DNA from: Paenibacillus sp. OVF10 | GTDB taxonomy: Bacteria > Bacillota > Bacilli > Paenibacillales > Paenibacillaceae | DNA: 64,000 bases | Direction: 5' to 3' | Assembly: GCA_022836915.1 (NCBI GenBank) | Contig: CP094668.1 | Coordinates: 4,650,001 to 4,714,000 of the forward strand | Shown here: positions 45,401-54,763 of the stretch, piece after piece | Position numbering within the stretch: position 1 is the stretch's first letter | How the letters are laid out: each line of letters opens with the position of its first letter | Notes under the pieces: generated by a model | What the model was told of the DNA's origin: nothing | Seen by the model: the letters and a program-made list of their open reading frames with translations, nothing else | The model's database searches: none | Position numbers and translations under genes: made by a program

Positions 45401-45612
45401 AGAGGTAGTTCAAAAAGTCCGCTTTTGATTACGAAGGATGCCTAATGGCATCATCAGCATCGAATATGGAATTCAGCCGAAATAAGCGGGAGGCTTACGA
45501 AGTATGTTTCCTTTGGAAACATTGTAGTTGCTCACGTAGTTTCCCTACGCTCCGCTACTCCATTTCTAGCTTCATCCCATCTTCTCGGTACTGAAAACCG
45601 ACCTTTTTGAAC
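45401..45612. repeat. MITE-like element with about 19-bp imperfect terminal inverted repeats
   Basis: Ends GTTCAAAAAG (45408-45417) and CTTTTTGAAC (45603-45612) are exact inverted repeats; extended to 19 bases they pair 16 of 19. The left end with AGAGGT matches, in inverted orientation, the leader elements at 22217 and 28200. The interior contains a small hairpin (GTTTCC TTT GGAAAC) and no ORF. It fills most of the 319-base gap 45400-45718. Confidence 0.65.
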
Positions 45613-45648
45613 ACTCACTAGAGTGTAGTAAACACTCAAATCATAAAC

Positions 45649-45696
45649 AAAACCCGCGTGCTCCTAGGGGATAATCCCAGGAAACTCGCGGGTTTT
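45649..45696. terminator. Terminator of the small unknown gene
   Basis: Stem AAAACCCGCG / CGCGGGTTTT with inner CCTAGGGG/CCCAGG pairing, 23 bases past the stop of the gene at 45719 (minus). Confidence 0.8.
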
Positions 45697-45718
45697 CAAT
45701 GTATAATCAACCTAGAGC

Positions 45719-46069
45719 TTATTGATGTCCAGCGCTGGCACGGCTCATGGTTTCAAGTTTACGTGTGATCGCATGACGGTCTACTTTTAATCCCCAGATC
45801 ATTTCAATAATCTGCTCTTTCTCCTCAGGACTGTCAGCATGTTTCAGTTGCATTAACAGATCATGCATTTGTTCATTAATGCCTTCAAATTGAATCCATA
45901 AATCCTGTCTTACCTCTTTGGAATCCAGATGATGATTCGCATCGACTTCTTCCTTCAATGCTTGCAGAATAGCATCTTTCCATTCGTCATCACCTAGCTG
46001 TTTCGCAATGTTCAGGAGATCCAGATAATCGTCAACAAGAAGTGAGTTCAATTCAGCATGTGTTTTCAT
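45719..46069 (-). CDS. Small hypothetical helical protein
   Basis: 116 residues, RBS AAGGGGATGCAATAAACG. Entirely helical and acidic: LLVDDYLDLLNIAKQLGDDEWKDAILQALKEE, HLDSKEVRQDLWIQFEGINEQMHDLLMQL and EEKEQIIEMIWGLKVDRHAITRKL, each given in part. No membrane segment, no cysteine. I do not recognise a family. It has its own terminator and lies 86 bases after the MFS stop. Codon use and RBS suggest a real gene. Confidence 0.65.
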   Translation of the reverse strand: MKTHAELNSLLVDDYLDLLNIAKQLGDDEWKDAILQALKEEVDANHHLDSKEVRQDLWIQFEGINEQMHDLLMQLKHADSPEEKEQIIEMIWGLKVDRHAITRKLETMSRASAGHQ

Positions 46070-46154
46070 CGTTTATTGCATCCCCTTTTCGTCTATTTAC
46101 CAAGTATTATACTCGGTATTTCAGGATATGCAATAGCTGTCGGAAAAAGTTGAT

Positions 46155-47341
46155 TTATGTAGCCTGTCCCTTCAACCTGTGAACAAGCAAATTACACAAG
46201 ACAAAACCGATCAAAACATACACACCGATCATCCCCACAATGCCTATCCATCCCAGATGGCTGTAAAGCAGTCCACCTCCTGTTCCACTTACGCTTGAAC
46301 CAAGATAGTAGAAAAATAAATACAACGCATTGGCTTGGGATTTGTGCTGATTGGCCACGAGTCCAACCCAACTGCTTGTGATGGAATGACCGCCAAAGAA
46401 TCCAAAGGCAAACAGGGCGAGTCCGATAATTTTGACCCAAAGTGCTGGATGAACGGTACAGACTGCACCAGCCAGAATAATTCCCAGCGCGATTCCAAGC
46501 ACATGTGACCTGCCGTACCGATCTGCCAGCCTGCCCATCCAGGTGCTGCTTACCGTGCCCATCAGATATACCACAAAAAGACTTCCAACGATAGACTGGC
46601 TCAGATGATAGGGTTCACCCGTTAATTCAAAACCGATATAGTTGAACAGGGTCACGAATCCCCCCATCAGGAGAAAACCGAGTCCATACAGGCATAACAG
46701 CCTTGGATTGCGACATTGTGACCACAAAAAAGGTATTGGATTTTTGAATCCGGGTGCAGCTTTGACAAAATGACGGGATGGCGGGATGACAAGCCAAAAA
46801 ATAACGGCTGCACACAGTCCAAGAATACCAATGAAACCAACTGCAGCGCGCCAACTGAACCAGTCTGTCACCACACCGCTGATGAAACGGCCGGCCATGC
46901 CACCTATCGAATTGCCACTGATATATAGGCCCATGGCATAACCAAGACTTCTAGGTTCAATTTCTTCTGACAGATATGTCATGGCTATCGCTGGCAACCC
47001 CGCGAGTGCCACCCCTGAAGAATACGAAGCAGAAGAAGCTCCGTATATCCCAAGCTGAATGCGCTCAGTAAAGCAATAACAGAAGATATCACCAGTGCCG
47101 CTGTCATAATAAAGCGTCGGCCCACAGAATCAGACAAGGACCCGATGAACAGCATCGTCAGTGCCATGGCGATCGTTGTTACCGATAGCGTGAGACTGGC
47201 GTGTGCCGGCGTAATGGAGAATGCGTCGCTAATCTCAGGCATCAGGGGCTGGAGGCTGTAGAGCAAAGCAAAAGTGACAAAACCTCCGGCGAACAGTGCA
47301 AGGCTAATGTTACGAAACGTCTTAGTTCCCTGCTGAATCAT
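46155..47341 (-). CDS. MFS transporter (YnfM/YybF-like); one frameshift
   Basis: About 395 residues and twelve membrane segments after correction. N-terminal half: ALFAGGFVTFALLYSLQPLMPEI and the loop motif GSLSDSVGRRFIM. The frame breaks at the C-run 47012-47015, where LLLRILQG continues as VALAGLPAIAMTYLSEEIEP once one G is restored. C-terminal half: GNSIGGMAGRFISGVVTDWFSWR, MGRLADRYGRSHVLGI, and FFGGHSITSSWVGLVA. The YnfM-like group exports small metabolites or drugs; substrate unknown. It starts 83 bases after the M24 stop on the same strand and might belong to the large operon upstream. Confidence 0.87.
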
Positions 47342-47423
47342 GGATGTTCCAACTTTCTCAGTAAGAAAGCTTCTTGGATCGACTGTGGTCTGATCGCCGG
47401 TCAGTGAAGCCTTCCATTTATCG

Positions 47424-48640
47424 TTATTTAGTGAACAGTTTCCGCTCCATATGGGTCAAAAACTCATAACCATCTGGCGTTACAACTATTGTATCCTCGA
47501 TTTGAAATCCACCAGCACCGAGCTCGTAATATGGTACCTCAACACATAACACCATACCGGGCTCTAGTATCCGCTGGTCCCCGGGGAAAGGGTCATATCG
47601 TCGTACAGTTCCAACCCGATGGCATGTCCGACATGCTGACGTCGGTAATGCGGAATCCCCTCACGCTGTACGCGAGACACTGCAGCATGGAATACTTCCG
47701 ACGCCCTGACGCCAGGGCGCACGGTTTCAAGTGCTGTCTCCCATCCACTTTTGACCGCAGCAAAATGCTTTATCATCCAGGCGGTAGGCTCCCCTGCAAC
47801 AACCGTGCGGCCCGTATCTCCCCAGTAACCTTCCAGCTGTAGGCAAAGATCGAAACGGATCTGATCTCCGGTCTCAATCGTATGAAAATAATTTTCAATG
47901 AGTGGCAACGCACTGCGTGGCCCTGCCCCTACCGCTGTCATTGCTGGAGTTCCACCTGCTCGCATCACAGCCAGACGATAATGATCGGCAAGTTGCTTCT
48001 CATGAATACCTGCGGCAATCAGGTCAATTAGTTCCTGCTCAATCCGTTCATTTAATTGGGCAGCCTGACGAAGTTGTTCGATTTCAAAAGGTGTCTTGAC
48101 CAGGCGGATTTCTCGGAACAACTTATATGCAGGAATTACCGGTCTGTCAGGAACCTCCTCCTTGATTCTCGTCAGAATATCGGGAGCGATCCGCATCTCA
48201 TCGATTCCAATCGGCTGATCTTCGATCTCAAGCTGTTTTAACGCTGCCTTGAGTGCTTCAACAGGACCTGGATGAATAACCGTCGTTTGCAGGAGAGAAT
48301 AAAAGAGATCAATGTCGTCAGTGGAAGGTTTGCCTTCAATTGAACCTTCCACGAAGAAATCACTGTAGGCAAATATATCTACCCCCGTAATACCGAACTG
48401 GGCCACAACGCCCAACCGATTCGTTGGAATGATGATACACGGCTTAGCAGATCTGTCGGCAGGCAGAACCGCATAAATCTGCATGGTCCAGTTGCTTGCA
48501 CGCAGCTGGGACCCGATGACATAGTGAATGTTCTCCGGAGTAGTTGCGATCAGGGCGCTTAGCCCCTTAGTTTTCATCACTTCTTCCGCCCGGTCCCGGT
48601 TCAGACCTGAGCTATGGGATAGATGCTGTGAATTATTCAT
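47424..48640 (-). CDS. M24 family metallohydrolase (Xaa-Pro peptidase/creatinase-like); one frameshift
   Basis: About 405 residues. The pita-bread metal ligands are all there: aspartates in RFDLCLQLEGYWGDTGRT, histidine in RRQHVGHAIGLELYD, and, after the break, glutamates in LCVEVPYYE and QIEDTIVV. The frame breaks at the C-run 47579-47582; the corrected frame reads SPGDQRILEPGMVLCVEV. The N-terminal creatinase-type domain has GLSALIATTPENIHYVIGSQ. M24 enzymes include aminopeptidase P, prolidase and creatinase; sequence alone does not decide. It overlaps the ABC permease by 8 bases and ends the hydantoinase/ABC operon, so it probably acts on the imported compound. Confidence 0.88.
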
Positions 48641-49478
48641 TTTGATCCAGACCTCCTTTTATTTTCCTGCGACCAAACAAACTTTCAAGTCCTGGTACAG
48701 AGCGCAGCACTAGTTTAATCGTCATAAACAGAGCCAGCGCAAACGCGATCAATACAACAGACACCACGGCTATCGTTGGGTCCTGCCATTTCTCCATATA
48801 CAGGAATAGCTGTATTGGCAGCGTGTAGCTGTCCTGACGGAGCAACAGCAGTGCAGCCTCAACCTGATCGAAAGTGAAGACAAAAGCGATTGACCCTGAC
48901 AGAAGCAGGGATAGTCGGAGCTGTGGCAGCGTAATTGTGAAAAAAATGTGCATCGGCCCTGCGCCAAGGTCCGCGGCAGCTTCCCGATGAGCCGGGTGCA
49001 GATTGGCTAACGCACTGCCCACAATAGTGAGCACAAATGGAAGTACAATGACCGCTTCACCCAAAATAAGTGCAAACAGTCCGCCTGCAATATGCATTTT
49101 TGAGAATAAAATCAGGTAAGCGATACCCAGCGTAATTTTCGGCATAACCATCGGAGATACAAAAAATGCCCTTAAGATACCAGAGCCCGGGAAAGGGTAT
49201 TGCACGATTGCTAGCGCAGCAAGCGTACCTGTAATCAAAGCCAGCAGAACCGCCCCTGTAGAAGCAATGAGGCTGTTCTTGAATGCATCGAGAAACTGGG
49301 TCTGCTCACTCAGATTGGCATACCACTTCAAGGTCAGACCTTCTGGCGGGAATTTGCTGGCTGAACCTGAGCCTACAGATGTCAACATAATCATCAGCAG
49401 TGGCAGCAGCAAATAAATCGCTACGGCACCCACAAAGATATAGAGCAACAGCTTGGTGCCCCTGTTCGATTTAACCAT
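48633..49478 (-). CDS. ABC transporter permease (PotC-like)
   Basis: 281 residues, six membrane segments. Binding-protein-dependent inner membrane motif in the EAA loop: HREAAADLGAGPMHIFFTITLPQLRLS (residues about 175-200). Typical PotC opening GAVAIYLLLPLLMIMLTSVG with periplasmic KFPPEGLTLKWYANL, a phrase common in polyamine/2-aminoethylphosphonate-type importers. It overlaps both neighbours by 8 bases. Pairs with the following PotB-like permease. Confidence 0.9.
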   Translation of the reverse strand: MVKSNRGTKLLLYIFVGAVAIYLLLPLLMIMLTSVGSGSASKFPPEGLTLKWYANLSEQTQFLDAFKNSLIASTGAVLLALITGTLAALAIVQYPFPGSGILRAFFVSPMVMPKITLGIAYLILFSKMHIAGGLFALILGEAVIVLPFVLTIVGSALANLHPAHREAAADLGAGPMHIFFTITLPQLRLSLLLSGSIAFVFTFDQVEAALLLLRQDSYTLPIQLFLYMEKWQDPTIAVVSVVLIAFALALFMTIKLVLRSVPGLESLFGRRKIKGGLDQNE

Positions 49479-50387
49479 ACGCCTGACCTCCCTTACGGGA
49501 ACGACGGAACATCAACGTTTCTGCTCCTTTATTCACAAGCAACGAAACAACAATGGAAGACACAAGTAAAAACAGGCTGGCAACCGCAGCCATCGGCCAG
49601 TTGGTGTCCAAGGTTCGCTGATATATAAACACCGGAAGTGTCATGACTCTTCCCCACCGATCAGTTGAGGTGTGGTGAATGCGGTGAGGCATAACGTGAA
49701 CACAATCTGTACTCCGCTTGCAATACCTCTTGCCGATAAAGGCAGGGTAATGGTCAGGAATGTTCTCCAGCTGCCCGCCCCCAGATCCTGAGCAGCTGCC
49801 TTTAAGGAAGCGTCACTTTGGGACAGTACATTCAGGATCGGGAAGACCATAAATGGCAAGAAAATATGGACAAGGGCCACAACAACACCTGTCTCGTTGT
49901 ATATCATGCTGAAGCCTTCATCGGTAAGCCCCAGACGGATGAACAACCAGTTCATGAAACCCTGTTTGGACAGCAACAGCTGCCATCCGTAAGAACGCAC
50001 AACTGCACTGACCAGTAGCGGAAGAAACGTAAGCAGCAACAACAATTGCTTCATGCCAGGCTTCTTTAGACCCGCAATGCAATAGGCCAGCGGATATGCA
50101 AGAAGAAGACTCCATAACGTAACCTTGAAGGCAATGCGAAACGTTGTGCCAATCAGCTTCCAATAATAAGGGTCAGCCAGAAAAGCACGATAAGCTCCTA
50201 AATCCCAACCCCGAATAAGCTTTCCATTCTCATACATATCAAAGCTATATCTGCCAAAGATCATCAACCCGCCCAGATACACGATGCCCATCAGAGCAAG
50301 CGCAGGCAACAGAAGCAGCAACCGGGTTACCCATGTGCGGTTTCCAAAGGAATACAGATTCACGATCCGTTCCGCGATCCGGTTCAT
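49471..50387 (-). CDS. ABC transporter permease (PotB-like); one frameshift
   Basis: About 305 residues, six membrane segments. N-terminal VTRLLLLLPALALMGIVYLGG, EAA loop LKAAAQDLGAGSWRTFLTITLPLSARG (residues about 195-220). The frame breaks at the C-run 49652-49655: PQLIGG is followed by RVMTLPVFIYQRTLDTNWP after restoring one G, which supplies the last membrane segment. ATG overlaps the ATPase stop (ATGA). PotB family of the spermidine/putrescine-type importers. Confidence 0.9.
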
Positions 50388-51512
50388 ATTCTTGCCCCCT
50401 GTACACGGTCATCAATGGGTTCGGATAACAAGAGCGCGTCCTCTGGGTCAAAGCCGATTTGTATTAGCTCACCTGGACTGTAACGTGAAGCTCCCCGCTG
50501 ATGCAGCATACTGGCCTGAACTAGAAAACCCTCAGCAATCTGCACACTGTATCGAATATTTGCTCCGCCATACACCCCTTCAATCACATGTCCATCCAGC
50601 TTGTTCAGGCAGTGAGTTGCATCTTCTCCAAGTCGAATATACTCATTGCGGATCGATAAGGAATGTCGTGCTCCCGCTTTCGGTACAGCATTTCCATCAC
50701 TGACTTTCACCAGTAATGGCTTGCCGAAGCATTCCACCCGAATTCCATTCACCTCATGTCCTAACACTTCCGTCTCAAAGAGATTGGTATCTCCAATAAA
50801 CTTGGCTACAAAGCTATCAGCTGGTCTTTCATAGATTTCATCAGGGGTTGCATATTGAAGCAGCTTTCCGGCGCGCATGACGCCAATTCGGTCAGACATA
50901 TTCATGGCTTCGCTCTGATCATGCGTTACAAAGATAAACGTTCCGCCAAATTCACGCTGTATCCGTTTCAGTTCACGCTGCATATCTAGACGCAGCTGCA
51001 TGTCCAATGCAGAGAGAGGTTCGTCAAGCAACAGCACTTCAGGTCTGTTAATCAGTGCGCGAGCAATGGCGACGCGTTGGGCCTGCCCCGGACAGCTCGG
51101 ATACCGCACGCCTGCCATAGTCTCCGAGCTGGACCAGATCAAGCATTTCACCTACCTGTCGTTGGATATCGGCTTTTGGTAACTTCCTCACCTTTAGTCC
51201 ATAGGCAATGTTGTTGAATACATCCATATGAGGGAACAACGCAAGCTGCTGAAAAATCATGTTGCTGTTGCGTCCATAGGCCGGGATGCCGGTAACATCC
51301 CGGCCTCCCAGCATAATGGTGCCCTGATCCGGCTGCTCAAGTCCGCCAAGCATGCGCAGCAGTGTGGTTTTGCCACAGCCACTCGGACCAAGCAAGGAAA
51401 CGAACTCTCCCTTTTTCACTTGGAGTGTTACTTGATCAACGGCGGCTCGTTCACCATAAGTCTTCGTGACTTCCCTTGTTTCAATGGATATGGTCTCTTG
51501 TCCGCTGCTCAT
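50384..51512 (-). CDS. ABC transporter ATPase (PotA-like); one frameshift in the signature motif
   Basis: The ATG of MSSGQETISIET follows GGGAGGGAATCAGAG. Walker A GPSGCGKTT, Q-loop MIFQQLALFPHM, Walker B VLLLDEPLSALD, switch histidine FVTHDQSEAM, and a C-terminal TOBE domain (SIRNEYIRLGED onward). The break lies exactly in LSGGQ: the C-run 51086-51089 must gain two bases to read LSGGQAQRVAIARAL. About 376 residues. Energises the two permeases downstream; the 5' neighbour is the binding protein. Confidence 0.92.
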
Positions 51513-51584
51513 CTCTGATTCCCTCCCATCCATTCCAGGTTCATAACAGAACCCGGAATCGTTGTGTGCCTGGCAACAATCCTT

Positions 51585-52721
51585 TTATTGAAGCTTTGTT
51601 TTCACGAGTCGATCCCATAGTTCTTTCCAGGAGGAACTGTTCTGTGCAAGCACATCCCAGTCTGGATTAATGCCGTTACTTTGCGTTTCGACGGAGAATG
51701 AAGGATCATCCTTGTACTTGTCCGGAACTGCAGCTGTCGTACTGGTTACTGGTGTACCCGTTGCTTCTGCGTATTGTGACAGTGCCTCTGCGCTCAACAA
51801 TTCGTTAATAATTTCGTTTGCAACACGTGTCTGCTCTGGTGTTGAGCCTTTCACTACCTGAAGTGTATACGGGAAAGAGATGGCACCTTCACTCGGATAT
51901 GCTACGGCGAGTGGAGAACCGCCATCAATCCATGTCTGTGCAACCTGTGCACTGAATGGGGCAATGAGAGCATCACCTGACTCCAGCAGTGCCTTCAGCT
52001 GATCATTGGATGAAACCAATGTGCCAATCTGGTCACTGCGATCTGCCCAGAACTGGAAGGCTGGCTCGGGATTATCATAGGATGCGCCAATCTCCTGACC
52101 TTTGGTAGCAATCAGTGGAGAGATATAGGAATAGAACATGTAGTCCCAAAGCGCAGTTTTTCCTTTGAACTCCTCGTTATCCCATAGATCGTTCCAGCTG
52201 GTAGGCGGCGTTTTCACCAGGTCTTTGTTATACACCAGGGCAAAGCTCGAAACGCCCCAGACCACACCTTTATTATCAGGCTTGTGGAAGGATTCCGGGA
52301 TATCCTTGATATTGGTCACGATACTTGTATCCAGCGGCTCCCACATGTCATCATTCAATCCTTTTGCCGTCGCATCTGCATTGAAGTAACCGAAGTTAAC
52401 CACCGGATTGTTGGCATCAGCCTGCTTGCCTGCGACCATTTTTGGGTACATTACCGAATTGGAGGATTCCTCAAAGGTGACTTCAACGTTGGGATGTTCT
52501 TTCACATACTCGGCAACCACTTCTTTGGGTACAACATCCTGATTGGAGCCAGCCCAGATAAACATCGTCAGCTTAACTTTGTCTCCGCTTGCTCCTGAAG
52601 AGTCGCTCTCTCCGGCAGTATTACTTGAGCTACCTGCTCCACCGCAGGCCGAAAGCACCAATGTACCGGCCAGTGTCAGAGAGGCGAGGCTGAGAAAGCG
52701 TTTTTTATTGGATTTGAACAT
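51585..52721 (-). CDS. ABC transporter substrate-binding lipoprotein (PotD/family 1-like)
   Basis: The ATG of MFKSNKKRFLSL follows GGGGGAATTTGC. Lipoprotein signal with lipobox LVLSAC, then a Ser/Gly linker. Mature protein: KVKLTMFIWAGSNQDVVPKEVVAEYVKEHPNVEVTFEES (residues about 45-85, in parts), SFALVYNKDLVKTPPTSWNDLWD and FKGKTALWDY, typical of PotD/Fe3+-type binding proteins; LEPLDTS-type WEPLDTSIVTNI is shared with polyamine binders. 378 residues. The ligand is unknown; the operon suggests a hydantoin-, oxoproline- or creatinine-like compound. Confidence 0.9.
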   Translation of the reverse strand: MFKSNKKRFLSLASLTLAGTLVLSACGGAGSSSNTAGESDSSGASGDKVKLTMFIWAGSNQDVVPKEVVAEYVKEHPNVEVTFEESSNSVMYPKMVAGKQADANNPVVNFGYFNADATAKGLNDDMWEPLDTSIVTNIKDIPESFHKPDNKGVVWGVSSFALVYNKDLVKTPPTSWNDLWDNEEFKGKTALWDYMFYSYISPLIATKGQEIGASYDNPEPAFQFWADRSDQIGTLVSSNDQLKALLESGDALIAPFSAQVAQTWIDGGSPLAVAYPSEGAISFPYTLQVVKGSTPEQTRVANEIINELLSAEALSQYAEATGTPVTSTTAAVPDKYKDDPSFSVETQSNGINPDWDVLAQNSSSWKELWDRLVKTKLQ

Positions 52722-52789
52722 GCAAATTCCCCCATCCATGTAGTTGGTTTTACCGATATGACAGAACTAGATAGTCTCCATACACTTGA

Positions 52790-54763
52790 TCAATGCAACC
52801 CTATTTGCTGGCGTAAACCTTCCATAATGTCGGATATCTCCCGTGGATCTACTGATAGGGAATCCTTATACTTCTCCTCTACAACGCCCATGGTCTGACG
52901 CTTCAGGTAGTCTCTCAGTGCCAGCGGAACATTCAGCAAGGCCTGATTCAGCGTTACCTGCATCTCATCGCTCCATATGTCTTCAAATTGCTCCCGCGCT
53001 TTGCCATAGGCGAATTCCTCCTGCTGCCGTGGTCGCTTGGCTCGCATTAGTTCGGTATCGCTCTCGTTCAGCTCCAGGCCGTCAATCACAACACCGTATA
53101 ACTCAAGGGCTTTCTCCGGGGATACTAGCCCCCTTCTTACATCCTCCAGAACTAGGCGTGGGTCACGTTCAAGTGGATCACCATATCCGCCTCCGCCTTG
53201 CGACAAGAACGTAACCGTTTCTCCAGGTTGAAGCAACAGCTCATCAATTCTTCCCAGATGATCCTCACTTGCACGTCCAGCATTAAGAATCGCTTCTCCA
53301 TGTGAACCTACGCCACCACCGAGCCTGCCCCAAGGCTGAAACTCCATACGTTCCATGTTTCTGGCCGTCATCACCGTATCCGGTGTTAGAATTCTGACAC
53401 ATAAATCAATCCCGCTTCCACCGCGGAAGGTTCCTGCACCTGCCGAGTCGGCACGAAGACCATAATGTTCGATCAACACAGGCATCTCGGATTCCACCGT
53501 TTCCACAGGAATATTCCGAAGATGACCGACCGCAAAATCCATGCCATCAATGCCGTCTTTCATCGGCCTAGCTCCCGAACCTCCGCAGATCGGCTGAATC
53601 ACGCCAACCTTTTTCTTGCCATCGGATGCATCTGTCATCGCCATCATGACGATGCAGGCTTGTCCAGCTCCTGCCGCGGGAACCATACTGCCCTGAGCTT
53701 TTCCCAAAGCACCCGTGATGACGTCCATAAGCCGGATAAAGGTCGCAGCACGTGCCCCAACTGCTGCCATCGGCTCCGGGTTGAGTACGGAAGCAGGCGG
53801 CGCGTAATTTCGCACCATGCGAATCATGCCCGAATTCCAAGGAATGGTCGGATCGAGCGTACGGAAATAACGAATGAGTGCTGGCACCAGCATGTAATGC
53901 CCCTGTTGGTTGTGGGTGGGAATGTTGAATGAAGCCCTGACCTGAGGATCGGTGCCGCTAAAGTCCAGATGAATGTCACTGCCTGCAATCGTCATTTTGC
54001 AGCGCAGCCGGATTGGATATCCCCCTGGCCCTTTCTCCAGATAGTCCCAGAAGTCATAGGAACCGTCCGGGATATCCTGCACGATAGCACGTGCCTTCAG
54101 CTCGGCGTATTCCAGCAATTGTTCGATGCCTTGCTGAATTTTTTCCACACCATAACGTGCAATGAGTTCCTCAAGCCGCTGCTCTCCCCGATTCAATGCA
54201 GCCATAAGCGCTTTGAGATCACCGAGATTTTGCTCCGGAATTCGGCTGTTGTCCAGAAACATGCGCAGGATCTGCTCGTTCAGAACACCAGCTTCATACA
54301 GCTTGACTGGTGCGATTCGAATGCCTTCCATATGAATATCGTAGGCGCTAGGAGATACGCTCCCCGGTACCTTGCCGCCCACATCGGATGAATGAACAAA
54401 GCACATGCCGTAAGCGATGATTCGCCCTTCGTGAAAATAAGGCTTGATGAGATGAATGTCTGGAAGGTGTGTGACCATTCCTTTAGTGTAATAAGGATCA
54501 TTACATATGACGAGATCCCCTTCTTTCCAGTCTTGTATGCTGTTAATGGTCGCAACAGCTGGAATGCCCAGGGACAGATTGTAACCCGTCTCCAGCGGTG
54601 ACCCGAACGTTTCCCCGGAAGGAGATAAGAGGTAGGTTCCAAAATCGCCTGTTTCTTTGACAAAAGCGGTGAAGCCTGTGCGCAGAACAACATTCGCCAT
54701 TTCTTCCACGGCAGCTTGAATTCGGTTGTTAAAAATCTCAAGAAAGACCTTGTCGCCGATCAT
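52790..54763 (-). CDS. hyuB: Hydantoinase B / oxoprolinase family subunit
   Basis: 657 residues, uninterrupted. Opening KVFLEIFNNRIQAAVEEMANVVLRTGFTAFVKETGDFGTYLLSP covers residues 5-48 (in parts); then ICNDPYYTKGMVTHLPDIHLIKPYF, HSSDVGGKVPGS, DFSGTDPQVRASFNIP, and SQGGGGYGDPLERDP near the end. These mark HyuB, partner of HyuA in ATP-dependent ring-opening of hydantoins, 5-oxoproline or N-methylhydantoin; related pairs carboxylate acetone or acetophenone. ATG overlaps the hyuA stop by four bases. Confidence 0.9.
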   Translation of the reverse strand: MIGDKVFLEIFNNRIQAAVEEMANVVLRTGFTAFVKETGDFGTYLLSPSGETFGSPLETGYNLSLGIPAVATINSIQDWKEGDLVICNDPYYTKGMVTHLPDIHLIKPYFHEGRIIAYGMCFVHSSDVGGKVPGSVSPSAYDIHMEGIRIAPVKLYEAGVLNEQILRMFLDNSRIPEQNLGDLKALMAALNRGEQRLEELIARYGVEKIQQGIEQLLEYAELKARAIVQDIPDGSYDFWDYLEKGPGGYPIRLRCKMTIAGSDIHLDFSGTDPQVRASFNIPTHNQQGHYMLVPALIRYFRTLDPTIPWNSGMIRMVRNYAPPASVLNPEPMAAVGARAATFIRLMDVITGALGKAQGSMVPAAGAGQACIVMMAMTDASDGKKKVGVIQPICGGSGARPMKDGIDGMDFAVGHLRNIPVETVESEMPVLIEHYGLRADSAGAGTFRGGSGIDLCVRILTPDTVMTARNMERMEFQPWGRLGGGVGSHGEAILNAGRASEDHLGRIDELLLQPGETVTFLSQGGGGYGDPLERDPRLVLEDVRRGLVSPEKALELYGVVIDGLELNESDTELMRAKRPRQQEEFAYGKAREQFEDIWSDEMQVTLNQALLNVPLALRDYLKRQTMGVVEEKYKDSLSVDPREISDIMEGLRQQIGLH

